Shown: positions 11,967 through 24,341, counted from the first letter of the stretch. The stretch: 64,000 nucleotides of DNA from Cylindrotheca closterium (GCA_933822405.4 CAKOGP040001725.1:124001-188000), one strand, 5' to 3'. A program made the numbers and translations. The notes: generated by a model from the sequence alone, not told the origin.

Positions 11967-13518
11967 ATGATTTCTTTCCATCGGATTTGTCTTCTTTTAG
12001 TTCTCCTTGGCTCTACAGTAGATGCCTTGCACAAAGTCAAGCCCTTGGCGGCAATCTCATCCCCTCAAGAGGAGACCCTTGACAAGCTATCTCAAATCCC
12101 AAGAGGAGGTGGGCGACGCCAACCAAAGATTCAGGTCACCACCGAAGGAGCCTCCATCCCCAGCCATGTTTTCAATCTAGTAAAAGCCATCGTAGGTGTG
12201 GGAGTCTTGAGTCTTCCAGCTGGAATTGCTGCTTTTGCTGACGATCCAAAGGCTGTAATCCCAGCAACCGCTCTCATCAGTGTGATTGGTATCCTCAGTG
12301 GATTTGGATTCTTTTTGATTGGGAAGGTCTGCGCTTACACTGGAGCGGTATCTTATCGCGATGCCTGGAGCAAATCAGTCGGTGAAAGCAGCAGCTGGAT
12401 TCCAGCAGCTTCATGTACCATCAAAACAATGTTGGCCTGTTTAGCTTTCAGCATGGTTTTGGGTGATACCTTTGCAGCACTCCTAGGAACAGCTAGAAAT
12501 CCTACCCTTTTGGCATTGACAGCAGCCGTTTTGTTGCCTCTATGTCTGTTGAAAAACCTCAGTGCACTTGCTCCATTCTCTCTACTTGGAGTTTTGGGAA
12601 TGGGGTACACTGCTGTTGCCATGGGAATTCGATACTTTGATGGATCTTACAAGCCTGAAGGTTCTTTGGTCGGCGATGTAGCCGAGAAGTTGCAACCCGC
12701 CTTTGGAAGCTACAATGGCGTTTTGACCAGCAAGTCCCTCATCTTGGTATGCATGCTAAGCACAGCTTTCATGGCTCATTTCAACGCACCCAAGTTCTAC
12801 CGAGAGTTGAAGGAAAATACTCTAAAGCGATATAATTCGGTTGTCAGTTTGAGTTTTGGTATCTCGATTCTACTGATGAGTGGAATTACAATGTTGGGAT
12901 TCCTTACTTTTGGAAAGAGCTGCTCTGGATTGGTTCTAAATAACTATTCCACCAAGGATGTCTTCATGAGCGGAAGCCGTATTGCAGTGGCCGTTTCTCT
13001 TGTCTTTTCGTAAGTACTTACTACTCCTATGGTGACAAACAATACCCTCGATTGCAGGACCACCAGTTGTGGTGTCCTTCGTCGTGTGCTACCACTGTAT
13101 TTCAACTGAAGCACCGCCTTTTGTTCTGTCCGTCTCACCTTTTCCCCTTTTGTTATCTCATCAATGCAGCTACCCACTTGCCTTTACTGGTTGCCGTGAT
13201 GGCACCATGGATATTTTGAAAATTCCAGCTGAAAAGCGAAGTGCATCAATTCAAAACCTTCTGACTGTCGCCCTTTTGAGTCTCTTCACCGTCGGAGCAA
13301 TCATTCTGAAGGATGTCAGTTTCGTTCTTGCCTTTGGTGGGGCTACTCTTGGTAACCTTTTGACATATGTTTACCCCGCCCTCATGTACCGAGCCGTAGT
13401 TCGACAACAGGGAAGAACTGAGGAGAATGGTGCAGTCGCTGTCAGCTTGTTGTCTGCTTGTTTAGGAACCGTGATGGGAATCATTGGAACAAAGATGGCG
13501 ATCCAGAACATTGCTTGA
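11967..13518 (+). CDS. Amino acid transporter-like protein (AAAP/SLC38-like), 2 exons
   Basis: Exons 11967-13009 and 13170-13518 (phase-2 intron, GTAAGT...ATGCAG) give about 463 aa. An in-frame ATG at 11892 would add 25 residues. I prefer 11967 because the protein then starts with a clear signal peptide (FHRICLLLVLLGSTVDA). After a linker with an RGGG motif come about ten hydrophobic helices. The first is FNLVKAIVGVGVLSLPAGIA, the characteristic opening of amino acid/auxin permease family members. Later features are the GFLTFGKSCSGLVLNNY segment and the YPLAFTGCRDG segment after the intron. Family members exchange neutral amino acids, but the substrate here is unknown. A signal peptide plus LHK could direct it to the plastid or endomembrane; this is inference. 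A second acceptor at about 13057 could give another splice form. Confidence 0.8.
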
Positions 13519-13935
13519 AGTATGAGTCCTCCCTTGACGGCGATTCTTTAGAAGCCAATAGAACTTCCTTCGTCTGTTACCGATGACCAATGTCGTATTC
13601 CATTGATACCCTTCAATAAATAATTTTTTTTATTTCTATGACCCAGTCCCGGTTTCGGATCATTCGAATTCTGTTTCTGAAAAGATTTATGCCGCGCGAA
13701 GCATGTCTTATATAAGTGATGCGCGGCGACTAGAGAGCCAGCATTGCCATGTGCGAATGGATCATATATTATTATGTCCACGCAAAATACCTGGGGAAAC
13801 TTTGAGTACGAGTATTATTGCATTCACTCTCATCTCCACTATTTTCAACAACACTGGATTATTCAGTTCCATAATAGTAGTAACAACCACAACGTTAGAA
13901 CGATAGCAGGATTGTGAATATAATCGCTCCATGGG
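13519..13935. other. Intergenic with GC-rich inverted repeat
   Basis: No gene is seen. Arms GCCGCGC (13691-13697) and GCGCGGC (13721-13727) flank a loop containing the palindrome CTTATATAAG. It may be a promoter or terminator hairpin, or chance. Confidence 0.35.
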
Positions 13936-15508
13936 ATGCAAATGAACAGGGATAAGCAGGAAACTACAAGCGTATTCGTAACAAGCAATGAACCAGGTCA
14001 GAATAAGGCTTCCAGAGAGCAGTATGTTCCTCTAAGGATTGATGAGTCGGATCGTGTGCTAGCACAAGCGATGAGCAGTCTTCCGACTGCCGAGAGAGAC
14101 AAGATCATCGAAGAAGTCCACGGAGTTTCTAAACCTATCGAAGAAACTGCTGACTTTGTTTCACAGAAGCTTGCTGCATTGGAATCTGAGATCTCTATTA
14201 AGAAGAACGATGCCTATGAGATTGCACTGACACAAAATCGAGTTTTTGTAGAAGATTCTGGCTTCCAATTAATGTTTTTACGAAGCGAAGGCTTTGTTGC
14301 CAGCGCGGCTTCCATCCGAATGATGCAGTATTTGAAATTGAAGCAGAAGTACTTTGGAGAAGAGAGAATAACCAAACACATCAATTTCCTTGATTTATCG
14401 GAGGATGACAAATCATCATTAGAAACTGGCGCAATCCAAGTTCTGCCTGAGAAAGATCGTTCCGGAAGAGCTGTTGTCGCCGTGTTACCATCATTGTGGA
14501 ACCACCAGCATACCCCCGAAAACAGGGTGAGTACTGGATTTGTAACCCTAGTTCGCTTTCAAACTTAACCGTATCTCACATCAAGTCGGTTGAACATTTA
14601 CACAGATGCGGGCAAGCTACTTGCTGGAGATGTCACTCCTTCAAGATATTGACGTACAAAAGAGAGGTGTGGTTTACATTTATTACGATACCAAGCCATA
14701 TAGCAGTGGTCTGAGTGCCCCGGATGCTGCGATGGTATCGTTTGCTAAAACCCACAAAGCCTCGATGCCGGTACGCTACGCGGCATATCACATTTGCCTA
14801 CGCGATCGATCTGGGTACCATTCAATCGGCCATGCTATATCGAAAAAGGAGGATATCGTTAAAGGGATCTCGCACTACGGTGATGACAAAGAGTGCCGGC
14901 TGAAATTGCAAGGCTTTGGTATCCCCGTTTCATGTTTCCCGATCAACTCGGAGGGAGCTATGAATATTGATGCTCATTTTAAATGGGTACAAGAACAGAA
15001 GGAAAATATTGATAATACCGCTCATCGCAGAAGGACTCGCAGCACAGAACAGTCCTTCCCCGCTCCACAAGAAAACTACAAACCAGGATATGGCATGGAT
15101 GTTGCTGATGATTCAGACGATCAGATGGTAGCGGATAGTTCCCAAGAACCAGCGTCTGATGAGGCAACCCTGGCTCGAGCTGCTCAAATGGCTCCAAGAT
15201 CTGCGCTCCAACCAGTTATTACAGACGTTGTATTTGGAAGGGGGCGATGGTTCCAGTATTTTCCAGGGAACATATTGTTTCGTGAGTTTTTGGAAGAGAG
15301 GGATGCCGAGTACAACGGGGCAAGCAGATCCGACAAGGTAAACATGACAAAAAACATCGTCGCTGATTTGAAAGGTTCTGGTCGAAGATTCTTGAAACTG
15401 GAACGAAATCAGAGAGGGGACGACATCTGGACCGAAGTCAATGATAAGGAAATCTACAAGAAAGTTTCTCAATGCTACCGCACAGTCCGAAAGAAAGATA
15501 AAAATTGA
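13936..15508 (+). CDS. Diverged CRAL-TRIO-like / DUF6824 protein, copy 4
   Basis: Exons 13936-14526 and 14606-15508 with a phase-0 intron (GTGAGT...ACACAG) give about 497 aa. The EEVHGVSKP motif, an FLRSEGFVASAASIRMMQYL helix pair and LPEKDRSGRAVVAVLP match the N-terminal half of copies 1-3. The intron sits at a similar place. The second half has a SEC14-like segment (VRYAAYHICLRD ... FGIPVSCFPI). A DUF6824 domain closes the protein at about 402-495 (DVVFGRGRWFQYFPGN, GSGRRFLKLE, WTEVNDKE, CYRTVRKK). This DUF6824 is nearer to the general form (GRG...PGN) than that of copies 1-3. An older duplication is likely. Function is unknown. Confidence 0.83.
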
Positions 15509-15570
15509 ATCATCACTATGACATAGAATTAAAAAGAGATAAAATTGCAAGTGCATCGCCAGCCCGTTAT

Positions 15571-16404
15571 CTAGCATAGGAATGGGGAAAGGAATGCACA
15601 TCGGTTGTTTTCTTTTCCTATTTGTTGCTCAAATATGTTTTCGTCAAAGTATGCACTGTTTACGCCATGAGCAGCTTTGGCTACAGATTTCCTTGGCAGG
15701 AATGAGTCATCGATCAACGACACAACGTCTGAATATCTTATTTCCGCATTTACCCTTAGAATATCTTCCAATGTGTCTTCTAGCTGGTCTTGCTGTGCTT
15801 TCGTTGCCGTTGATAATTCTACTACACTAGACTCAGAAAAATCCGCGGTTGCTTCTTCAGATATAGCAGTAAGACTTTGAACAAACGGGGATATGCCGTC
15901 ATCAGATTCTTCGTCATCGGAAAGAACTTTCTCTTCCTGATACACGTCAGAACCTTCTACAGCTTCAATTTTGGAACTTTCATGAGACTGTGCTGTCTCT
16001 TCCTCGAAGTCCTCAAACTCACTGAGAGATAGCTTCACTTCATCAAGCTCGTCGCAGGAGTCGTCCAAAATGGAATTGATGGAACCCAAAGAGTACAATT
16101 CACTGATCTTGTTCTTCTCGGACTCAGGAGACGCAGGAGATTCTTGGCGGCTTTCGCTTTTCTTGAGATCATCCAGTATTTCAAAAGTGTCTTGATTGTC
16201 TTGGCGCCGAAAGCTATGCCTAGATGGGCAAAAGACATCACTGTCGCAGCGAACATCATCCAAGTTTTCGATGACGCTAGAAACAATTTCGTTGAGGAAG
16301 ACTTCTGTGTAATTCCAAGAGTTTGCGAATTGCATATCCATGGAACTCTTAGGAAACTCATGGTTGATAAGGTGTTCATTGTCAATGTTCGTCAAGGTAG
16401 TCAT
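15571..16404 (-). CDS. Acidic hypothetical protein
   Basis: About 277 aa, starting at MTTLTNIDNEHL. The same frame stays open up to 16611. The extra N-terminus there is basic and hydrophobic and unlike the rest, so I chose the downstream ATG at 16404, with moderate doubt. The protein is Ser/Glu/Asp-rich with no cysteine pattern or known domain (LSLSEFEDFEEETAQ, LSDDEESDDG). It is convergent with DUF6824 copy 4, whose stop lies about 60 bp away. It could be an intrinsically disordered regulator; no function can be assigned. Confidence 0.5.
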   Translation of the reverse strand: MTTLTNIDNEHLINHEFPKSSMDMQFANSWNYTEVFLNEIVSSVIENLDDVRCDSDVFCPSRHSFRRQDNQDTFEILDDLKKSESRQESPASPESEKNKISELYSLGSINSILDDSCDELDEVKLSLSEFEDFEEETAQSHESSKIEAVEGSDVYQEEKVLSDDEESDDGISPFVQSLTAISEEATADFSESSVVELSTATKAQQDQLEDTLEDILRVNAEIRYSDVVSLIDDSFLPRKSVAKAAHGVNSAYFDENIFEQQIGKENNRCAFLSPFLC

Positions 16405-17213
16405 GGTTAAGATTGCACCGAAAGCGAAAATGGAACGATAAGAGAAAACGATTTTGAAGTTGAAGATAATGCGATGTGCGATGAGAAATTTCAAAATCTT
16501 GCGTTGAAACGCACGTTGGTGCGCGAAGTATTCGAAGTATTCATCGTCTCTCAAACACGACGGCATATACCAGCACTCCTCCGAAATATATTCGAGTTTG
16601 GAATGAATCAATCATGTCTAGGAATGCCAGGAACGCCATCATTATTTGAAACTGAAAACCCATCATTGTAGTTTTTCCCTTTTCCATGGTATTGCTATAG
16701 TGCATACAAGTTAGGACAGTTCACGTGTAAGTATAAAACTCTTCGGTATCATACTGTACTGTACGATCGTACCGTGCGTTACCGAAACAGTTTCACTCTC
16801 GCGAGCAACTTTTCAATCAGGTTATGAGCAGCTTACATTTTTCATCATTAGGAATCCCGAATAAGGATTTTTAGAAGTAGAAGAAAAGTATAGGACCTAC
16901 AGCTGTGCGTGTCGAACAAAGGACTTTTTCAATTTTAAAAATGGCGTTGCGGCAGCAAAAATTCGGTGCTATGACCTACTTGCACGTAAAACTATGTTTG
17001 GTGGAGCGACCGATGCCGTTGCGGCGCACTATTCCTATTCTCGTAAAATATCTCGATATTTGCTGTTCGAAGACCATCTTCGCTTACTATTCAACTTCTG
17101 ATCACAGAATCAGTCGACAACCACAGGATCTCGGCTCTCCGACCTATGCACGCTGAGGAATTGTGGACCTCCTCTTGTCTTGTCTGCATGTACTGTAGCA
17201 CCTTACGCTCACA
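16405..17213. promoter_or_regulatory. Divergent spacer upstream of 7TM copy A
   Basis: This holds the GTAC-rich patch at about 16751-16775. At 17093-17140 a segment (CTTCTGATCACAGAATCA ... GGATCTCGGCTCTCCGA) recurs upstream of 7TM copy C at 25961-26010. It is the best candidate for shared promoter sequence of the array. Confidence 0.5.
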
Positions 17214-19065
17214 ATGAGTGAAGCAAGTGGAAGTAGGGATTATGATGATATATACATGCCAACAAGACCTCAACAGAAAGCGATCAGCTTTCTAAGCTTG
17301 CCGTTTTGCTTGTTATCCTTTTTGGGGTCGGCAGCTATTGTTCGTTATGTGCTGAAGGACAAGAAGAAATCAGCTTACAGAAGGCTGATGTTCTCCATTT
17401 CAATCTGCGATATGATATCTACGTGCAATATTGCTGTTCATCCTTTTCTGGGACCTTCTGATAGCATCAGGGCGTGGGTGTATTTTGTGGGGAACGATGC
17501 AACATGCACCGTTCTTGGTGCAATTGGTCAGTTTTCTTGGTCGACACACCTTTATACTGGTAAGCGCCATTAATTGATTTGGCTAGTTTGTTGTCTTCTG
17601 TACTGGATTCTTTCTCTGACAAAATATCTCTCAATTCGATTCTTCAGCATCCCTGTCGTATTATTTTCTTCTGACTGTCCGATATGGCATGAGAGATGAA
17701 GTCTTCGCAAGGAAATTAGAACCCTGGATCCACGCTGCCATTATGATGTGGTCATTCTCGACTGCCAGCAGTGGAGTGGTGATAGATGCGTATCATGAAA
17801 GTGAAACCAGTCCGAACTGTTGGGTATCAGCCAAGCCAGGCGAAGACTGTTGGAATGATAGCTGTGGTGCCGAGAGACTAGCTTGGATCTTTGGAGGCAT
17901 TCCGAATGTATTCTGCTTGCTGTCTGGTAAGTGTAAGAGAAAGTCAGATATTTTGCTCCATCTCTCCAAGAAGTGGCTCAAGCTTGTACCGCATCTCATC
18001 CACCGTATCTCATCCAACAATCGAACATCAGTCACCATCAACAACATCCTATTGTACCGTTATGTCCGGAGAACTATTGTTACTAGCCAGAGGAATGCCA
18101 GACTAGCGGAGGATAGAATGTCAAAGGAATTCAGCCAAAGGGATTTATCAATGGCCGATATGAAAGAGTCTTTGAGTCCAGTAAGCAAACAGGATGCGCC
18201 GAGTCCCCAAAACAAGGAAAGCGGGGGGAAAAAGCCAATGTTTGCTTCCCTTAGGGGTACTCGTAAACCAAAGAGTATTCTGCGGTCTTCGGACAGACTA
18301 TGGGAAAGGGTGCGACAAGTGGGTATCCAGTCCTTTCTATATGTCAGTTCCTACATTCTATGTTTTGGACCGACTGTTATTAGGCAATTGCTGGATGGAA
18401 GAGGCGTCGAGAAGACGGAAGGAGCGGGAAAGATCTTTCTTCCTTTGCTATTTATTCAGGGCGTACTCTTACCTTCACAGGGTATATTCTTCTGCATCAT
18501 CTTTTTTCGCCCCAAGTATTTGCAGAATCGGAAGATGCAACCCGACAGATCTCGACTTTGGGCCGCCATCAGTGCAATGAAAGTGGAGAAAAAAAGGGCC
18601 TTGGTGATCCGGGAACCCCCCAAACCCCACCGACGTGGCACTGATCACGGTCTAAAGGCAGTGGACGAGAACCAAGAAATGGCGGATGCGGATGTTATAG
18701 CAGGTGCTGGATTGCGTCTCTCTGAAGTGTCCGACAGTAGCAGCGTCGATTCTGTCATGCCATCTGTGTCAAGTCGGGTGGATACTACATCAAACCAAAC
18801 ATCATCTCCAGCAGCTCGAAGATCGATCATCTCAATCTTGAGTGGGGCTAGTAATCGAAGAAGCACAGCATCCTCGTTTGAAGAAAGAACTGCTACATCA
18901 ATGTCATGTTCTAGTGACCTGAAGCTGAGCAATTTATCATCGGCTGCCGATCATCCTGAAGGATCGTCTTCTCATGAAGCTTCTGAGTCTAGTGATACAA
19001 AAGGAACTTTTTTGAGGGTGGATGGCTTTGATATTCCTGTGAACTCCTCGCTTTACAGTACATGA
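17214..19065 (+). CDS. 7TM (GPCR-like) receptor, tandem copy A
   Basis: Exons 17214-17559, 17648-17926 and 18032-19065 give about 552 aa. Seven hydrophobic segments are visible. TM1 is AISFLSLPFCLLSFLGSAAIV; TM2 follows YRRLMFSISICDM. TM3 (VLGAIGQFSWSTHLYTASL) is created by joining exons 1 and 2, and TM4 surrounds MWSFSTASSGVVI. TM5 (NVFCLLSVTINNILLYRY) is created by joining exons 2 and 3, TM6 is FLYVSSYILCFGPTVI and TM7 is IFLPLLFIQGVLLPSQGIFF. Cysteines in the loops after TM2 and TM4 could pair. A long Ser-rich, phosphorylatable cytosolic tail follows. Topology suggests a G-protein-coupled receptor of a divergent cAMP-receptor/secretin-like type. The ligand is unknown. AATAAA at 19194-19199 is a plausible poly(A) signal. 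Intron 2 (105 bp) has no in-frame stop. Confidence 0.85.
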
Positions 19066-19777
19066 CGAATATTTAGCTCTTCACGGCTGAAACCCTTGCT
19101 TATTGGAAACCCAAGCAAAGTTCCGATCTGATTTTGGTGACCACGGTGTACAGCTACTACTCTTACGCAAGGTTTGATTCGATGGCATGGTGCAATAAAG
19201 TTCTCATCGGACGTTTTACTTGCAAGCCATCGCAAAACACACGATCGGAAAAACAATGATCCGTCTACTACCATCAAATTTTGCCGTGTATCAGCACACA
19301 CGACTAACAAGACAACATTAAATACCGCGTTAAGGTCGTGGTAACAATCCTTTTACTAAGGTAATGTACGCACCTTCTGTGGGATACGTCAAATTTCATG
19401 AATCTGCGTCGGAACAGCGGAAAACGCCTCTCGGACGCAAACCGGCTGGCTGATACAACTTAGTTTCATAATGAGAGCTAAGAAAGTGATAAAACTGCAT
19501 CTAAAAGCGGCGTACCGGCATTTGCTTCCACCTACCTTACTACCTACTTTGTTGGTTATAAACTGAGCGCGCAAAATAATTTCAAAATTACACACGATTG
19601 GTATTTAGCCTAAGCCAGTACTTTCATTTTTGCCCTCTTGTTCTGTATATCTCCAGAGGGGTTCGCATTTTTTTCAACAAGGAGGATGTGCTTCAACTTC
19701 TTCTCCGATCTACACACACAACAAAGCGACTGGGGGTAGCCTCTTGTCTTGCCTACAGGCGGAAATTTGCGTTCACA
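19066..19777. other. Spacer between 7TM copies A and B
   Basis: The 3' flank of copy A to about 19170 is identical to that of copy C. The part around 19576-19640 (GGTATTTAGCCTAA ... CAGTACTTTCATTTTT) recurs after copy B at about 21860-21893, marking the duplicated unit. No gene is seen here. Confidence 0.6.
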
Positions 19778-21611
19778 ATGAGTGAAGCAAGCGGTAGGGA
19801 CTACAATGATATTTACATGCCAACAATACCTCAACAGAAAGCGATCAGTTTTCTGGTCTTGCCGTTTTGCTTGTTATCATTATTGGGGTCGGCAACCATC
19901 GTTCGTTATGTGCTGAAGGACAAGAAGAAATCAGCTTACAGAAGGCTGATGCTATCCATCTCAATCTGCGATATGATATCTACATCGAATTTTGCTTTTC
20001 AACCTTTTCTAGGACCTGCTGATAGCATCAGGGCGTGGGTATATTTTGTGGGGAACGATGCAACATGCACCGTTCTTGGTGCGGTTGGTCAGTTTTCCTG
20101 GTCGACGCACCTATATACCGGTAAGCTGCATTTGGCTAGTTTATTATCTTCCGCACGCATTAAACTTTAAAAATTCTCTAATATATACAATGCTTCAGCA
20201 TCCCTGTCGTATTATTTTCTTCTGACCGTCCGATATGGCATGAGAGATGAAGTCTTCGCAAGGAAATTGGAACCTTGGATTCACGCTGTCATTATGACAT
20301 GGTCATTCTCGACTACCATCAGTGGAGTGGTGATGGACGCGTATCACGAAACTGAAACCAGTCCAAGCTGCTGGGTGTCAACCAAACCAGGCGAAGAGTG
20401 TTGGAATGATAGCTGTGGTACCGAGAGACTAGCTTGGATCTTTGGAGGCACTCCGAATGTATTCTGCTTGCTGTCTGGTAAGTGTCAAATAATGAGAAAA
20501 TCAGATGTTTTGCTCCGTCACCCCAAGAAGTTGCTGACGCTTTGTGTACCTTGTCTCATCCAACAATCGAACATCAGTCACCATCAACAACATCCTATTG
20601 TATCGTTATGTCCGAAGAACTATTGTCACTAGTCAGAGAAATGCCAGACTGCTGGAAGATAGAATGTTAAGGGAATTCGGCCAAAGGGATTTATCAACTG
20701 CCGATACAATAAAGGAGTCTTTGAGTTCATTGACCAAACAGGTTGCGCCGAGTCCCGAAAACAAGGAAAACAGGATTGAAAAGCCAATGTTTGCTTCCTT
20801 CAGGGGCACTCGTAAACCAAAGAGCATTCTGCGGTCTTCCGACCGACTATGGGAAAGGGTGCGACAAGTGGGTATCCAGTCCTTCCTATATGTCAGTTCC
20901 TACATTCTCTGCTTTGGACCGACTGTTATCAGGCAAATGTTGGACGGAAGAGGCGTCGAGAAGACGGAGGGAGCGGGAAAGATCTTTCTTCCCATGCTAT
21001 TCATTCAAGGCGTACTCTTACCTTCACAGGGTATATTCTTCTGCATCATCTTTTTTCGCCCCAAGTATTTGCAGAATCGGAAGATGCAACCCGACAGATC
21101 TCGATTTTGGGCCGCCAGCAGTGCAATGAAAGTGGAGAAAAAAAGGGCCTTGGTGATCCGGGAACCTCCCAAACCCCACCGACGTGGCACTGATCACGGT
21201 CCAAAGGCAGTGGACGAGAACCAAGAAGTGGCGGATGCGGATGTTATTGCAGGTGCTGGATTGCGTCTCTCTGAAGTGTCCGACAGTAGCAGCGTTGATT
21301 CCGTCATGCCATCTCTGTCAAGTCGGGTGGATACTGCATCAAACCAAACATCATCTCCAACAGGTCGAAGATCGATCATCTCAATCTTGAGTGGGGCTAG
21401 TCACCGAAGAAGCACAGCATCCTCGTTTGAAGAAAGAACTGCTACATCAATGTCATGTTCTGGTGACCTGAAGCTGAGCAATTTCTCATCGGCTGCCGAT
21501 CATCCTGAAGGATCGTCTTCTCATGAAGCTTCTGAGTCTAGTGATACAAAAGGAACGTTTTTTAGGGTGGATGGCTTTGATACTGTGAATTCCTCACTTT
21601 ACAGTACATAA
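19778..21611 (+). CDS. 7TM (GPCR-like) receptor, tandem copy B
   Basis: Exons 19778-20120, 20199-20477 and 20578-21611 give about 551 aa, with the same three-exon structure and seven hydrophobic segments as copy A. The start MSEASGRDYNDIYMPT matches copies A and C and follows a TTGCGTTCACA leader shared with copy C. Intron 2 is 100 bp, so unlike A and C it cannot be read through in frame; splicing is required. The tail ends DTVNSSLYST, lacking two residues found in the other copies. AATAAA at 21762-21767 is a candidate poly(A) signal. As with copy A, ligand and G-protein coupling are unknown. Confidence 0.85.
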
Positions 21612-21900
21612 ATAGGCTTGAGCACTTCACCATCGAAACCCAGCAATTGCTTGGAGGCCAACTGTCGAACTAAATTTCCAACTGGTTTTAGTGACTATGG
21701 TATGCAACTGATACTCCGATGCAAGATATGACTGAATGATAGCTTCGCCGTGCATTGATACAATAAAGCTCTCGTTGGACGATTAATGATAGCAACCACA
21801 AAACACAGGAGATTAAATGATAAAATGATCCCAAATTTTCAAAATTTCGAACGACGTACGACTGGTATTTAGCCTAATGCAGTACTTTCATTTTTTGGCG
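21612..21900. other. 3' flank of copy B and upstream remnant of lost copy D
   Basis: The segment at about 21830-21893 (CAAAATTT...GGTATTTAGCCTAATGCAGTACTTTCATTTTT) matches the region lying about 170-200 bp before the ATG of copy B. A fourth receptor gene therefore once began near here. Homology stops at about 21895, where the RT element begins. Confidence 0.6.
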
Positions 21901-24341
21901 CGCTTTTCACTTGTCTGTTACCCGTACACTGTTGTAATATACTGTGGTTCTATTTGTACCTGGTACACTATGAACGCACCTCTCCAGCCAGCTTCACATT
22001 TCCAACCAATCAAAATGCTCGCCAAACAGCACAAACTGGAAACACAGCAAAGAGCATAGCCTTGGGCAATGTCATCCACTTCCGGGCTCCATCGTTCCCA
22101 CCAAGACATCTGTCGCCATGTCTTGGTGTGGTCGGCGTGGCCCCCCACATGTTGCTCAGCCCAGGATATGTTGGAAACTCGGAGGGCCTCGCGGATGGAG
22201 GACAAGAGATCAAAGTGTGGGGCAGTTGGGGACAACAGCCAAGTAGAGAACGCCTTGTAAAGAGCGCCGGTGATCCTGCCACAAGCCACACAGACGCGGG
22301 GCTTGGCAAGGGATTGTAGGCGGAGGCGGAGCCAAGAAGCCACCAAGATACCAGCTAAAAGACCAATAAGTTCACTCAGATACGTACTCTGATCCTCGCG
22401 TTTGCCAGGTGTGCAGTATTTGATCCAGATGATGAGCCCTCCCTGTCAAGTCCGGAGCTGGACTGCGGCTGTGCCCACTTGTTGCTTGAAGGAGCCATTG
22501 CTGATCACCTGTAGCTTTCCCTGCTCCAGTGCCTCCAGTAGACCTTGTTCCTTGTCTTCAATGTAGATGTATTCCGGGACCCATACCCAATGGTTGTCCA
22601 TGTCCACTGTCAACTTCTTCCAGATGTGGAGGAGCGAGGCCAGTAAGGACTCCGGATCTGGTGGATCTACTGGGGCTGTGCCAGTGCCAGTGACATAGGC
22701 TGTCCGTGGGTGAAGGTTGACAGAGGCCCTTTGGACGTCCTTGGGAAGGGGTCCCGTCCAGGTTTGGTGAAGATCCCTGCGGAAGGTCTTATGGGATCAG
22801 GAGTTGATGGGTCGGTAGATTGCCAGGTTTGAGGCCGCCCGATGGAAGAGGATCGAAGAGGTGCAAGAGAGGAGCCAGGTCCATCAATCCAGCGGATCAT
22901 GGTCCGAGGGGCTGCAACAGACAGCGACGGCGGCTTTAGGGACAGAGAACGGCTTGAGAGAGGACGTGTCGCCATAGGTCCTAATGTGAGGGGCCAGGGC
23001 ATCTGGTTCGGGCCAATTGTAGCTAGTCACAAAGTGACCAGAGGGTTGACCGGCAAGAGCAGCTGCCGTTAAGGAACAACCGTCAGCGGTGGTGAGTTCT
23101 GAGAGGGTGGTGACTTGAAGGTATTGGCGGCACCAGTTGAGCCACAACAAGTCCTCTTTGTCGACACAGGCTTCGATGAAGGTGTCCATCAAGAGAGGAT
23201 CATTGATACAGTGGTGAAGGGACAAGGAAGGGAGGATTAGATGCTAAGAGAGTCAAGCTTGATCCAAACCTGTTTGATCCATTTTTCAGAGGCAAGAATC
23301 CCTGTGTTGGTGGGTTCTTGTTGAAGCAAGGGAAAGGAGGTGCCCGTTTCGAGTTGGTGGGACTGTAGGTTGGCCTCCAAGTACTGGCTGAATGGCGCAT
23401 CAGAACACTGAGATGGTGGAAGACTCCCTGGTACTTCAGAGTTGCAAATACCCCAACACGGGGAAATGAATGGCAAACCCCAGTTTTGTGCAAGCTCACT
23501 TGTAGAATCAGGGACGGGGCATCATGTTTGATCAAGGGAAGAACATCGTCGGGAAGCAGATGTTGGGGACAGAACTTGGCTGCCCAGTTCTTGGCATTCT
23601 CCTGCAGCGGAAGATGCGGTGCTGTGCCTGTCTCAAGTGGGGCCATCATGACACCCAGGGTCCGTTCAGCTTCATCTAGTTGGAGGCGTCGTAGTGTCGC
23701 CCAAAGCCCCGTAGGTTCTTGGATGGTCAGTTTCCCAGGCATTTCAGCCTTCCTTTGAAACACCCACGTGCCAGAGGACCGCCGCCATTTGAAATCAATC
23801 AGCCACCAGAAGGACTTTGCCGGATTGATAGCTCCACCGGTGGCACTGATGCCACCCGACCAAAGGTCCAATGCCAACTGTACCAAAGGAAGGAGGTCTT
23901 TGCCAGTCACCTCCACATCGTCGTTCAATTCCATGACATCAGTGTCATCCGCAACTCCTCGTTGGTGAGGGCAGTGTGGCTCTTGTACATCCCTCCGCCT
24001 CCATTGCGTCGATGGCACTGTTTGCGACCCAGATGCATGGGCCTGCGCCATTGCCTTGGCCGCAGCCTTGGAAAGGAACGTCGCCAGTGGGCCCAAAGAT
24101 CCAGTCCGAGCCGCCAAAACCAGTTCGGACCCTGTGTTGTTTGGCCTTTGCCAAGATATCAATTATTAGGTTGGTGACAGTGACAGGCAGGCCAAATCTC
24201 CGCAAGGCCGTCTTCCCTACCCAGTGAAGGATGCGATCAAAGGAAGACTTCGCATCATTCAAGAAGTAGCACCAGTCCATTGATCTCTCCCTTTCCGAAC
24301 CGTTGATCTGGGACTCGCTGATCCTGGAACAACGTCTTCAG
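21900..24341 (-). mobile_element. Decayed reverse-transcriptase element
   Basis: On the minus strand several overlapping frames together spell a degraded RT polyprotein. At 24280-23990, motif A-like DAKSSFDRI and a motif B-like GCGQGNGAGPCIW are seen. After a frameshift near 23990, VADDTDVM (YADD-type motif C) lies in a second frame that runs to 23200. A third frame (23225-22884) reads LLMDTFIEACVDKEDLLWLNWCRQYLQVTTL, followed by YNWPEPDA. Further down, 22346-21918 contains GGHADHTKTWRQMSWWERW...EVDDIA, reminiscent of an RNase H-like tail. The 5' part of the RT is missing at 24341, where receptor sequence starts abruptly. The frameshifts mean it is not functional. I cannot tell LTR from non-LTR; no LTRs or target-site duplications were found. 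GC content is visibly higher than in the flanks. Confidence 0.75.

Noticed and set aside
17927..18031. Reading 7TM copy A straight through intron 2 as coding
   Set aside because: Canonical splice sites are conserved in all three copies. Splicing restores an intact TM5, and copy B cannot be read through.
21900..24341. Treating the RT frames as several independent genes
   Set aside because: Consecutive RT motifs fall in different frames of the same strand, and the 5' part is missing. One decayed element explains them better.
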